Assembly (NCBI GenBank): GCA_916048095.2
Contig: OU696575.1
Span: forward strand, 7,318,501-7,382,500
Origin: Sacculina carcini
Lineage: Eukaryota; Arthropoda; Thecostraca; Sacculinidae
Reading direction: 5' to 3'
Length of the DNA stretch: 64,000 bases
In this document: positions 1 through 10,654 of the stretch, in pieces
Layout of the letters: each line of letters begins with the position of its first letter
How positions within the stretch are numbered: position 1 is the stretch's first letter
The notes under the pieces: generated by a model
Seen by the model: the letters and a program-made list of their open reading frames with translations, nothing else
Databases searched by the model: none
What the model was told of the DNA's origin: nothing
Position numbers and translations under genes: made by a program

Positions 1-2349
1 CTGCCATTCGACTGCGGGTGGTAAGCAGACGATATGCGATGCTTCACACCCCATCTCTCGAGAAGATCTTCTGACTCTTTTGCGACAAACTCTGGACCGC
101 CGTCTGTGCTGATTTCGCTTGGCACCCCAAACGTCGAGAAGTAGGTGATTATGGCCGATATGAACCCTTGAGCCCCAGATTTTGTTGCCACTATGTGAGG
201 CCAGCCGCTGAATCTGTCGACGACGATGAGGTAACCCGTGCCATTCGATATTCCGAAGTCTGCTGCGATTGCCTCGAATGGTCGTGTAGGCACGTAAGGT
301 TGAAATGGTGGTAGCCGAGCGTTCGACGGTGACATCCTCCAGCATTCGGAGCACCTCATGCGCGTTTGTTCGATATCGCGAGTTATCCCTGGCCAGAACA
401 CTGCGCTGTGCGCTCTGCTGTACATTCGGCCGGTACCTTGGTGGGCCGAGTGTAGCATTTTCAAAGTCTCATTTCTGAGGGAGTGCGGTATGACGATGCG
501 TTTGTCTAGCATGAGTACGTCGTCCACCACGGACAAGTCGTTTCTGTGCTGCCAAAATGGCTGCAGGGCTTCCGGCAGGTGGTCTCGGGAGGCTGGGAAG
601 CCATGCTCGACGAACCGGCTCAACGAAACGAGTTCGTCGTTCTGTGACGTGCTTTTCTTCGCTCTTTCCCACGTCACAGCGCCAAGAGGATGTGCTATGG
701 TTCTTGCAGTGGCTACAATCGACGTTTCCAAATCGTCACCTTCGATCACGGGTGACCGGATTATCGCCAAAACATTTACCTCGCTTGGATTGGCTGCCAA
801 AACACTTACCTCGCTGTCCGGCGTCGGGTTTCGAGATGTGGCGTCAGACGCAGGAATCGACCTTCCTGGAACGTGTGCGATGCGATAGCGCCACATCAAG
901 GGCCGTTGTTTGATTCGGAAGAGGCGCGGATTCGCGATATCATCCAGAGCCCTGTCACCGAGAATCTTGACTAGCGGTTTGTGATCTGTGGTCACTGTCA
1001 GGTGTTCACAACCCATGGTGAAAAATCGGGTGTCTTCCAGTGACCACGCCACGGCGAGTGCCTCACCCTCAATAGGAGCGTAGCGCTTCTCGGCGTCCTT
1101 GAGGAATCTTGATCCTGCCAGCGTAATTTTCCATCCGTCATGGCAGCACCCTGGGATGTCTGACGCGCACTTGCAATATTTTTGTCGAAGCCAGTATCCA
1201 ATTCCTGTCTTCGACCAGTCGGGGCTCAAACATGTTTGCCTCTTGGGGTCGAAAATTTCTACGCCGTCTTTTATATCTTGAATGATGGCTTCTTTAGATC
1301 TGACAAACGCTTCTTCCAAATCTACACTCCACTTGAACGCCACCTTTGGACTGAGAAATGGCTTGAACGGCTCCATCATTCTGGTCGTTCTTCCATAATG
1401 GGAGACTTGATGAACGAGACCGAACCACGCTCTGACGTCCGAAATGTTGGCTGGTGTCGGAAATGTTGATATTGCGTCCAGATACTTTGACAGAGGTTTG
1501 ACTTCAGTTGATGTTATCTCGAAGCCAGCGAATTCCACATTGTTTGATGAGAACTGAAACTTAGTGGGATTCAATATGACTCCGTTCTCTCCTGTCAAAT
1601 TCAGGTAGTCAATGACGCGCCACCAATGTGTTGCGATGTTCTTGTCCCACAAGAGAGTGTCGTCTACGCATTTTGTCTTCCTTGGCACGTCAGTGATTAT
1701 CGAGTCGTACCGTTGTGTGTACGCGTCCTGTGATGCCAGAAAGCCCATCGGAGCGCGTTTATATCTGAACCTGCCTTGTTCGGTGAGGAACGTAGTTTTG
1801 TGCCGGTCTTCAGGTCTGATTTCTATGGCGTGAAATCCGTTCCATGCGTCCGTTACAGTTTTCACTGTATGTGGGGGTATAGCCTTGGCCTGCTTGCTTG
1901 GCGGTACAGTGTGATGTGTCTCACGGACGCTGTGCCTGTTGACTGGCTGTAGGTCCACCGTGCGTCTCGGTGTACCATCCGCTTTTGGAGTCACAACCAT
2001 GTTATGGAGCCACGTGACAGGAGTATTGGGTGGCACGCGTTCAATGACGCCCAATGCCACGTCTCGCTCAAGTTGTGCTGCCACCTCTTTTTGCCAATGA
2101 ACTGGCACGTTGGGCGGGCGTCGCGTGACGACTGGCTGCGTGTCGGGGTCGATGCGTATCTCCATTGGTGGTCCGGACATCACTGGAAGCGGTTGGTGCG
2201 GACATGTGTTGAATGTAGATGATGCGTACATTTTTAGCAACCACGACTTCATGTCAGCTGTCCGCTCGTGAGAAGGTATCATGGGCAACCGCTCGGGACG
2301 TGGCGGTGGAGGCGTACGTTGAGGACAACCGCACGGAGCCGTGATGGTG
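1..2349 (-). CDS. pol: Ty3/Gypsy pol: RT, RNase H and integrase (GYP-A, continues past the left edge)
   Basis: Read on the minus strand this stretch is open from about 2349 to base 1 and encodes, in order, a reverse transcriptase, an RNase H (DWSKTG near 1220) and an integrase. The RT opens with TGPPMEIRID-type sequence and has motif A as DAWNGFHAIEI. Its catalytic box is CVDD (1659-1670) instead of the usual YxDD. The integrase shows an H/C zinc region (HSAHQG ... CSECW, about 340-430) and a core with D and STDGGPEF near the window start; the final catalytic Glu lies off the edge. The layout matches GYP-B and GYP-C. The upstream protease and gag are at 6673-8163, separated by a nested LTR element. 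I saw no stop in the parts I translated, so this may be the best-kept pol of its family here. Integration and reverse transcription are family knowledge; activity is not shown. Confidence 0.85.
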
Positions 2350-3027
2350 TGTAACGGTGATAATAATAATATGCTGTTATGTTGATCTTCGTTTGGCTGA
2401 TCGTGAAGTCTTGATAGTTCCTCTTGATGTTGTGTTCCGCGATAACAAATAATGATCACCCAGTCGAAGTTGAATTGTATATTTTCAGCAATCAGTCAAT
2501 CTACGTTAAAGTTATTCTTAAATCTAATGAATTAATTACGGCTTGCCTGAGTGAGTGGTGAATCTTATCTCGCACGTCGACAGTCCAACCAACTAACTGA
2601 CCCACCAACAAGCACAGCCAAAGTACCCCCTTATTCTCATTAAACCCCGGGTTATATACCTACGAACACACGTCGTTGGCACCATATTTCGCAAGCAATT
2701 GCCAGCTGGCCAAACTGCTCGAACTACACAACCGGGACACAAGCTATTTCTAAACGCGATTTGACAGTACACAGGCGTGTTGCCTCGAGATGATCAGCCA
2801 AGTCAAACGTACAAAAAAGGGTCATTAATCACTGTCACACATACTCCGCTAGAGCCAAACATACCAGACACCGTGTAATACGGGCGTCGCTCTAACACAT
2901 AAATTAGCCTAACGACAGCTGCACAAGCAAGCCGCGAAAGAACGCGAACGTAAACTGAGAAAGAGAGAGAAAGAAAACTGAGTAAACTGACAGATAGAAA
3001 ACTGGTCTGATTATAACTTTGTTATAT
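2350..3027 (-). repeat. 3' LTR of the nested LTR element
   Basis: Direct repeat of 5995-6672, same length (678 bp). I see only two substitutions over the last 642 bp, but about ten mismatches in the first 36 bp (from TGTAAC). The host-side flank is the target duplication GGTG. Confidence 0.9.
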
Positions 3028-5974
3028 CACAGCTGCGAGGTCTTTTAAACGAATGTGAACACTAGACACAATCACGGCCATCAAAGCCAACGGCTCTACT
3101 GAATCGTGATAGTTGCCATTATAGCAGATTGCCAGTCATTAGTTGCAGAGTTTCCACTTCAGGGTAGGACTGAGGCATAATTCTGATCAGTGATTATACA
3201 GCGCCATTTCTCACCATACACACATACTCCATGAGTAAGTGCATACAGCATTGTGCGTCTGTAATAATCAACTGTCACATCGAGTCGACAGGGCCGTACA
3301 TAAAACACAGGAACATCCTGTGTCACCAGTCAATTGCTGGTGAATTCTGGCACATTAACTGTCTTTTGTCGATGTTTGCCTCATCCCAATAGTTTTGTGG
3401 TATTCCTGCAGTATCAAGAACTGACAGCTCCAGCGTTCAGTATTAGCCCAAAATACTCGACAGCTTGATTAAAAGTGAGGTTTTAAAATTATTCAGACCG
3501 GTAATCTTTACATTTTCATTAAAAATTATTAGCTATAACCCTAACTAGTCATTACAACCCCTTTCACCTAAATATTCAAGTGTGTATATCAAAGTACTTA
3601 AACACAATTATACAATGAAACAAAATTCTAGATTAGCGCATGTCTATGTCTATCGCATACATTAATCGCAACTAACACAGTAACTTAAAATCTAGAACAA
3701 CACGAATCTATATCTCACAAATCTACATGAGAAACTAACTTAGTTGTAATTAACACACGGTTATGGACATAAGGTTACGATTACCTGGCTATAAGATTAA
3801 CACAATTAATTCCTACTAGCTCAACACATTATACATATAAAATGAGCGATACATCGTTTTAATAAAACCATTTGTCGCCGACCACGAACGCGTCCACGGC
3901 TCGATCCAAGCAGGTGGTGTTGATCTTGAACCACATCAGGCAGAGGTCGTACACCGGCGGGGTATACTGTGTCGACTCGTAGTCCACGCGCTGTTTCACC
4001 AGTCATCCAGCTACTGTCGTCGTTTTGCGCAAACACCTGCAGCACTTCGTTGGGAATCTCGTTGATAAATATTCGGCCGTCTTCCATGATTACTCGTTCC
4101 CATCTTTATCGCAGTTGTTTTTCAGGTTGCTCGGTGAACCGCTGGTGTTATCTCGGCTCGTGTTGATGATGATTTCGGCATCGACTTATATCAGTCCGCT
4201 AATTGTTTTCGTTGTCGTTGTTAGTAGACTGTCAGTTAAGCACACGGTTGATCAGGGGTTCCAGCAAACTGTTGACTCAATCTCGCCTCTTCAGACCGAA
4301 AAAACGGACAATTCTCGCCAGTGACTCATTGTTCTGTGTCGGTGTGGTAGCAGGATTGAGACAGGGAATTGAATGAAAAACACATGCAATGTCCACTTGG
4401 AAATACGAAACTAATTTACAACAAGGTAGGAAAACAGGGGCTACATTCATGAGAGAAAAATAGACAATTAATAGGAAACAATTAATAGGATACAATTAAT
4501 AGGAACAATATCCAGAGCCGTTATACTTTTAATCATTATGAAATATTATTGTATTTATTTATTCTAATAAAATCCACTTTCACTATATAATTGTTAAGTT
4601 GCCATATATTTATATAGTTTTAAGAATATGTTTTACACACTTACAGAGTAATGTTTCGTCTTTTGTAACTTAGTGCACACATACTTCTGCGTATATTCTG
4701 CATGATAATTACAATCTTCTTTATTGGTTGTTAATTGATGTCGTAGCATACTTCTGTGTATGCCTCCAGTTTCAACTAACCGACTTAGTCAACAAAGGAA
4801 TTGCTTCAATAACTCCGCTTGTTCATTAAGTAGCATGTTAAATGCTTTCAACTAAATGTCTTATGTATTTTCACCGTTAGACGGTTGACACAAGCCTCTT
4901 CTCTTTTGACACCATGTGTGCCTCGTACATTATTTTGTTGCTCAATATTTAACGCATTCATATATCCATCAGTTAAGTCTATGGAACTTTCCTCGATATC
5001 CGTTTCCTATTTTATAACACATCTTACACTCTCATTTTCTGGTATGAGATACACAGTGTCTACACCAACATCTACTTAATCTGGTCATTTAGTCATATAG
5101 TCATCAATCGTTTAGTTATTTAGTCATCTTTCATTGATTTATTTAGTTATCAGCGGCATATCGTGCCCTGACGTTCCAATGCATCTTATATGCGTTGCTA
5201 TACATACTTTAAATGTATGTTCTCAAATATCTGTCACTTTTGACAGATAGTTTTACATTTCATTTCAAATATTTCAACATCTCGTCCTGATTAAAAACAG
5301 TATTTGTGAGTGATTGTGTTCTCATATTTATCAGTCGTATATAGTACATGTTTTGACATACAAATTATAATATCAAAGTCCAATTGTACACCATAATAAT
5401 TATACAAATAATTAAACAGATCCCAGCCTAATATCCAACATTAGCCAAATATTTAATTTCGTGTCCTCTAATAGAATATTTAGTGTCAAAATTCACAAAA
5501 GACACCGATCATTTCATAATTGCAATATTGTTTAATCTTGTCCCCTTTATACTAGTCAAACGCATCCTACAAAACATGCAACTTAGTTTCCTCACGCAAT
5601 ATTTCGATATTATTCATATATCACACCCAGCATCTACTAAAATATTGATTGGAGGTCCTCCTATATTTACCTAACACATTGATTTTTAACATTAGCTGCA
5701 AAATTATTTCTGGGCTTCCTGATCTATATTTGCTCCATATTTCATCCAAATATATTTCTTATATTTCCTAATTTTATTCTGAGTAAGGCTCTGGATGCTG
5801 ACAAGGCTTAAGGAAAATTGAGATAAAACTCACCTCACAGTTCATTGAGCCACCGGTGTGATCGACCGAACATAAAATTCGACACGATGATGCTATTCAG
5901 CAATAATTCTGTAGTTGTCTGGTCACTGCAGCAATTTGTAGTCGTTAGGGTTGTCATGGCTTCAATCAGTAGCT
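3028..5974. other. AT-rich internal region of the nested LTR element
   Basis: Nearly 3 kb between the LTR and the primer-binding site. It is AT-rich, with stops in all frames and no gag, protease, RT or integrase motif. The only readable coding trace is a short minus-strand ORF at 3821-4087. Confidence 0.7.
3821..4087 (-). CDS. Short unassigned ORF, possibly the tail of a lost polyprotein
   Basis: An 88-residue minus-strand reading frame with the segments GRIFINEIPNEVLQVF and RGRVRGRRQMVLLKR. I do not recognise a domain. The proline/arginine-rich end (RPLPDV ... RGRVRGRR) is of the sort seen at the C-terminus of Gypsy pol proteins, and its place towards the 3' end of a minus-strand LTR element would suit a pol remnant. 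This is weak inference; it may equally be chance. Confidence 0.25.
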   Translation of the reverse strand: MEDGRIFINEIPNEVLQVFAQNDDSSWMTGETARGLRVDTVYPAGVRPLPDVVQDQHHLLGSSRGRVRGRRQMVLLKRCIAHFICIMC

Positions 5975-5992
5975 ATCCGGGTCACGGCACCA
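5975..5992 (-). other. Primer-binding site, tRNA-His type
   Basis: On the minus strand, two bases after the right LTR, is TGGTGCCGTGACCCGGAT. It is complementary to the 3' end of metazoan tRNA-His including CCA, apart from one position as I recall that tRNA. It sets the element's orientation and its predicted reverse-transcription primer. Confidence 0.75.
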
Positions 5993-5994
5993 AA

Positions 5995-6672
5995 TGTAAC
6001 AGTTGTGATAATATGTTGTTGTTATATTGTTCTTCGTTTGGCTGATCGTGAAGTCTTGATAGTTCCTCTTGATGTTGTGTTCCGCGATAACAAATAATGA
6101 TCACCCAGTCGAAGTTGAATTGTATATTTTCAGCAATCAGTCAATCTACGTTAAAGTTATTCTTAAATCTAATGAATTAATTACGGCTTGCCTGAGTGAG
6201 TGGTGAATCTTATCTCGCACGTCGACAGTCCAACCAACTAACTGACCCACCAACAAGCACAGCCAAAGTACCCCCTTATTCTCATTAAACCCCGGGTTAT
6301 ATACCTACGAACACACGTCGTTGGCACCATATTTCGCAAGCAATTGCCAGCTGGCCAAACTGCTCGAACTACACAACCGGGACACAAGCTATTTCTAAAC
6401 GCGATTTGACAATACACAGGCGTGTTGCCTCGAGATGATCAGCCAAGTCAAACGTACAAAAAAGGGTCATTAATCACTGTCACACATACTCCGCTAGAGC
6501 CAAACATACCAGGCACCGTGTAATACGGGCGTCGCTCTAACACATAAATTAGCCTAACGACAGCTGCACAAGCAAGCCGCGAAAGAACGCGAACGTAAAC
6601 TGAGAAAGAGAGAGAAAGAAAACTGAGTAAACTGACAGATAGAAAACTGGTCTGATTATAACTTTGTTATAT
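5995..6672 (-). repeat. 5' LTR of the nested LTR element
   Basis: 678-bp direct repeat of 2350-3027. On the minus strand it ends ...GTTACA, followed by TT and the primer-binding site. The outer flank is the second GGTG target duplication (6673-6676). Confidence 0.9.
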
Positions 6673-7254
6673 GGTGTCCTTGGTTTCGATGGAGTTGTTG
6701 TGAGGCGTCGACGGTGTGGCACCAATTTGCGGAAAGTCCCTTCCTATTATCTCCAAGTTCTCGAGCACTGCTCTACTCAGATAAAATCTGTCCGTGGAAT
6801 CAGTCACGTACAGTGTCGTAGAAGTTTCCAGCTGTTGGCCGTTTGCGCTCTTTCCGGATATCTTGACAAGAAGGGTTCCTAGCACGCTAATCTCCTCGTT
6901 GTTGGCTGCGAGAATTCGTTTGTCAGAAGGTGAAAGGTTGGTCCGTCTCAACCCGAGTCTTTTCAGAAGCGCCGAACCCATAAGACAAGTTTGGGCGCCA
7001 GAATCTGCAATCGCAGTCAACTTCGCGGAACGACTCGGCGGTCGTGCGACTCGCCGTCTGTCGTAGGCTTCACAGTCTGTGCTGACGTGAACGACCAGTT
7101 CTGGCTGCGGGAGAGGTTTACTGGTCCCTGCTGCGTCATTTCTGTTGGTCGGCGGTTTATGGTCATCGGAGTGGGAGACCATGCTGTCTGCGTGCTGAAA
7201 AATGCTACCGACAGGATTGCTCGCTTGTTTTCGTCTGTCCTTATTTTGATTTTT
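6673..7254 (-). CDS. pro: Aspartic protease region of GYP-A
   Basis: This part of the GYP-A polyprotein carries a retropepsin-like active site, ADSGAQTCLMG, followed by LAANNEEISVLG and a YVTDSTDRFYLSR segment. The same order is found in GYP-B and, as DTG, in GYP-C. It lies in the same frame as gag (7255-8163) but is separated from it by one TAG stop at the position where GYP-B has Trp (CLDCW). Its downstream end is cut by the nested LTR element just before a GCP motif that resumes at about 2335. Retropepsins cleave gag-pol precursors; whether this one is made depends on read-through of, or a mutation at, that TAG. Confidence 0.8.
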
Positions 7255-8163
7255 CTAGCATTGTAGGCAAGTTTTGAACTCCTTGAGTTTTCCGCGAACC
7301 TTCCCGAACTGTGGTGTAAACTTTCCGCACTGACATCTCATCTCCTTGTTTAGTTTGTCATCTTCGCTCTGTTCGTTTGGTTTGGCCGATGACGCTTGTG
7401 CTGGTTGTTGTTTTCGGCGCATTTTACTGTATGCGCTGGCCGCTACAGGCAGCTGTGTCATGTCATCCAGCAGGGCTCTCGCTGCTGTCTCTTTGCCGTC
7501 GACCAGCGCGACTGTGTCGTTCAGCGACAAGTTGTCAACTCCTGGTGAGCTGAGAACCTCCCTCTTGATGTCATCGTCGGCGATGTTGTTCATCAGTATC
7601 AACTTGACAATTTCGTCGGTGTAATCCACACTGACGGTCTGACCGCAGGATGTGTTTTGGCACGTCGTCGTCTTGCTCCATTGACACACGTTGGCCATAC
7701 CGCGCAGTCGTGCGACATATTGTCTCACGTACTCGCTGGGCCGCTGTGATGACTGCTGGAGTTTAGAGCGTCTTATGCTGAGCGGCTCGCTGACCACCGT
7801 GAGACGCTTCATCGCCGCCAGAACCTCGCTCGCTGACCGGGTGGCGATCGACGGGTCCTCGCGGAAGAGAGCACTCTCAGTCTCTGGCTCGCAGCACGCC
7901 AGTAGTTGAGCTGTCACCTGGTCCAATGCCACGTCGGTTCCTCTCAGGAACATATCCCACCGACGGGTGAATGCAGCCCAATCGTCTTCTCCGATGTCTT
8001 GCCGGAGTGACGGCCGGTTGATCTTTGGTGGTTTGGGGCGACTTTCGGCCACATCGTGCACATTTTTTTTATGCAATTGCATCAGCTGGATGCACATGTG
8101 GATGTCGTCCGCCGTCTTCACCTCGCTACAGCCTGCCGCTTCACACTTCAGAGACACGGACAT
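7255..8163 (-). CDS. gag: Gag protein of GYP-A
   Basis: This 302-residue ORF is homologous to the gag of GYP-B and to the scrap at 55796-56139. The N-terminus has a C2H2-like cluster (KCEAAGCSEV ... CIQLMQLHKKNVH). A capsid-like region follows, with WAAFTRRWDMF, LLACCEPETESALFRED and SEYVRQYVARLRGMA. The C-terminus has no CCHC knuckle; it has a CQCG ... CLQC arrangement over about 26 residues, seen also in GYP-B. The frame ends at TAG directly after CLQC and continues in the same frame into protease. Gag would form the particle and bind element RNA. Which Met is the start is uncertain; the first one fits the GYP-B start. Confidence 0.82.
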   Translation of the reverse strand: MSVSLKCEAAGCSEVKTADDIHMCIQLMQLHKKNVHDVAESRPKPPKINRPSLRQDIGEDDWAAFTRRWDMFLRGTDVALDQVTAQLLACCEPETESALFREDPSIATRSASEVLAAMKRLTVVSEPLSIRRSKLQQSSQRPSEYVRQYVARLRGMANVCQWSKTTTCQNTSCGQTVSVDYTDEIVKLILMNNIADDDIKREVLSSPGVDNLSLNDTVALVDGKETAARALLDDMTQLPVAASAYSKMRRKQQPAQASSAKPNEQSEDDKLNKEMRCQCGKFTPQFGKVRGKLKEFKTCLQC

Positions 8164-10401
8164 TGTCGAGCGACGATGTTACCCTCGGCGAATTAAATCA
8201 CGAACGCCACGGAAGAAAAAAAAATCACGAACTAAGAAACATGATCAAAAAGACATTCGTGCCGAACTCAATATAATGTGCAACGAATGTTTCTTGCTGT
8301 AAACAAAAACAAATACAATTGACATTGAGCAAATACATAATACAATTGAGAAAACACTTGGTTGTCTGCACGCGCAACACTTACTTGAAACAATACAATT
8401 GAACAACGCAGACACACTTACGTGGAAAAGCACCATACACATACTAAGCCAGTTGGTGGCTATACGGGTGTAACTGTGTCCGCATCGGCTAGATGGCGCC
8501 ACTGACACCAGATCACCAGGCCACCAACACCGTTCAAGGTTAACGAACCTGTTGCCTTTATGCACAGACTGACGAATTGATCGGAAGAGGAGGTGAAGGT
8601 ATATGCCGTAATTCTCACACACTGGTGAGAACAGAAATGAAGGCAGAACGAATTATATGGTTTTCGCATATGGCAGCGAAAACACCGAAGTTAAGTTGGG
8701 GCATTTGATATGCGACTTAACGGACAAGAGATATTGAATGATATATCTGGTAACAAGGACAGATATAACGAAGCATACAAGGAGAGTATGTATCGACATG
8801 CATAGATGGATGCATTGGAACGTGAGGGCATGATACGTCACTAAGTGACTGATGACTATATGACTAGATGACTGAAAGTATGAACCGCTACTATGAAGGC
8901 CTTGAAACGTCCGTGTATAAGACATTACTAGACTGTAGACAAGACACCACTAGATAATTGAATGAGAATAATAGAATCAAAACGACGAGAGAATAAAATT
9001 TAGGTAAAATACAGAAGAGAAAACAGAGAGAATAATTACGAAACAAGATTTATGTGAAAAATAATACATGGCTCTGCGAATACTGTTCCTATTCCGAAGT
9101 AATCTTATTAATCCCATGGAATCCTACTCCTTTCCTTGATACCATGCTAATACACGACACTGAACAGCAAGTGAAAATCGACCGATTGTCCAGAACTATA
9201 AAAACATCAACGATCGACGCAGTAAAGTTGCTCATTACCGTTGGGGGAGTGACATTAGAAGATGTACATGGTGCTCTACAATGTGAACAAGGAACTACCG
9301 TCAGCATTCATGCGTGACACCGGCCAAGCCAAACTCCGAAGTGACAAAAGCTCACAACAGTATCCTGATTACGTATATCTGCGCGATGACATCTGTGAAC
9401 AACATCAGCCGAAATCATCCACCATGTACGAGGTACCAAGAAGCCAAGTACTCATCGGAACGCGTGCAAATAAACAACAATCGCGGGGCTCAATTGTACA
9501 AATACTCGTCAGTTGAAGATCATCACACGTCTTCAATGAAAACCCACTTCTGACCACACAATAGCATGGCCGTGTATAAGCTCTAGTGGCTCACATTCGC
9601 TCGAATGACCTCGCAGTTGTGATGTAACAATGTTTTATATTTTGCGGTGTTATATATATCTTATATTCTTATTTTTGTAATCGTCTGTTTTGGAACATTG
9701 TATATTGCATGTTGTGTATTAGATATAGCATAAGATAGATGGTAGAATCGAAAGTAGTGGTTGCACGCGCACACACACATAAACACATACATCACCAGAA
9801 TAGGTCAGCATACAGAACACAGCATTGGTTGCACACACGTAGGCACACACACACACAACTGCAAGATATTAAGAGACAGCAGGGAAGCACGGGCACACGC
9901 ATATATCACTCACACCAGTGTGTAAGACTATGTGCGTGTTGCATTGTGGTGACCTTGCGGTCCGTAAATAATGAGGTCGTGCACAAATAGGAGATAGAGA
10001 ATGAAGTAGGCGGCGCTAGGTAGCACTATATAAGCACAGTGTTTTCACCATTCGAGGAGGAGATAGGCAGTATGGGGATAGAGAGGATGGATATAGAGAT
10101 AGAAGAGCAGCGGCAGTATGGAGATAGGAATAGAAGAGCAGCGGCAGTATGGAGAACAAGAGAACAGATAGGAAGACAGACAGGAGAGACAGACTAGCAG
10201 ATACAGGCAGAACAGATAGGATAGAACATTGAATATAACGTTAGGACGATAGAGTTAAGAACTGCAACCTTCAATATCACGACGAAATACATTGTTTCAA
10301 CAAATCTACTGTTTGGAATCGGACATCAAGCGTTATCGCGGCGCACAACATTAAGAGGCCTGCTTCACTAAAACTATCACGACTGAAGACAACAATGTTA
10401 C
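8164..10401. other. Non-coding stretch holding the GYP-A leader and unassigned sequence
   Basis: The first ~130 bp share a short stretch (AACATGATCAAA ... GACATTCGTG) with the leader 5' of GYP-B gag, so this is the GYP-A leader. The GYP-A 5' LTR should lie near 8330-8650, but no second copy is present to delimit it. Small ORFs at 9054-9553 show no known motif. 9620-10350 looks promoter-like (CTATATAAG near 10027) and might be part of an LTR; I cannot prove it. Confidence 0.5.
10060..10240 (+). repeat. Purine-rich GATA/GAAGA-type low-complexity repeat
   Basis: Irregular repeats of GATAGA and AGAAGAGCAGCGGCAGTATGGAGA-like units on the plus strand, almost free of pyrimidine runs. Confidence 0.7.
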
Positions 10402-10645
10402 ACTTATCCATTCATCCAATCGTGACCAATACAATTACACACTCATTACTACGTTTATATCATATGATGTAATTACATACACATTACTCACAATAAAATG
10501 CCGCACACCACCACTAGTGAAACGCACTGTGTAATGACTGTACAGCGACTGGTCAGGGTCGCTCACCTTGACCCTGGCGCTTATCACTTGGCGCCCTCTA
10601 GCGCCCACCGTTTGGACTACGTGCTGAACCAATCGCTACTCTACA
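10402..10645 (-). repeat. 3' LTR of GYP-B (81-bp deletion)
   Basis: Matches 15590-15914 at both ends but lacks 81 bp after GTGACC. On the minus strand it begins TGTAGAGTAGC directly after a G-rich tract. Confidence 0.82.
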
Positions 10646-10654
10646 TCCCCCAGT
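10646..10654 (-). other. Polypurine tract of GYP-B
   Basis: Minus strand CTGGGGGA immediately before the LTR start TGTAGAG; the expected plus-strand priming site of an LTR element. Confidence 0.7.

Larger units (their letters stand above)
2346..6676 (-). mobile_element. Non-coding LTR retrotransposon (LARD-like) nested in GYP-A
   Basis: Two 678-bp direct repeats (2350-3027, 5995-6672) enclose about 3 kb with no recognisable gag or pol. The target duplication GGTG lies at 2346-2349 and 6673-6676. A primer-binding site follows the right LTR on the minus strand, so the element is minus-oriented. Deleting the element plus one GGTG joins the GYP-A protease frame to the GYP-A RT frame without a shift, which fixes both boundaries. 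With LTRs and PBS but no enzymes, it must have moved using another element's proteins, as described for large retrotransposon derivatives. Confidence 0.9.

Noticed and set aside
6794-7624. Plus-strand ORFs over GYP-A gag/protease
   Set aside because: Shadows of the minus-strand genes, which have clear domain matches.
9054-9553. Small plus-strand genes
   Set aside because: ORFs under 90 codons with no motif, overlapping alternatives and no signs of conservation.
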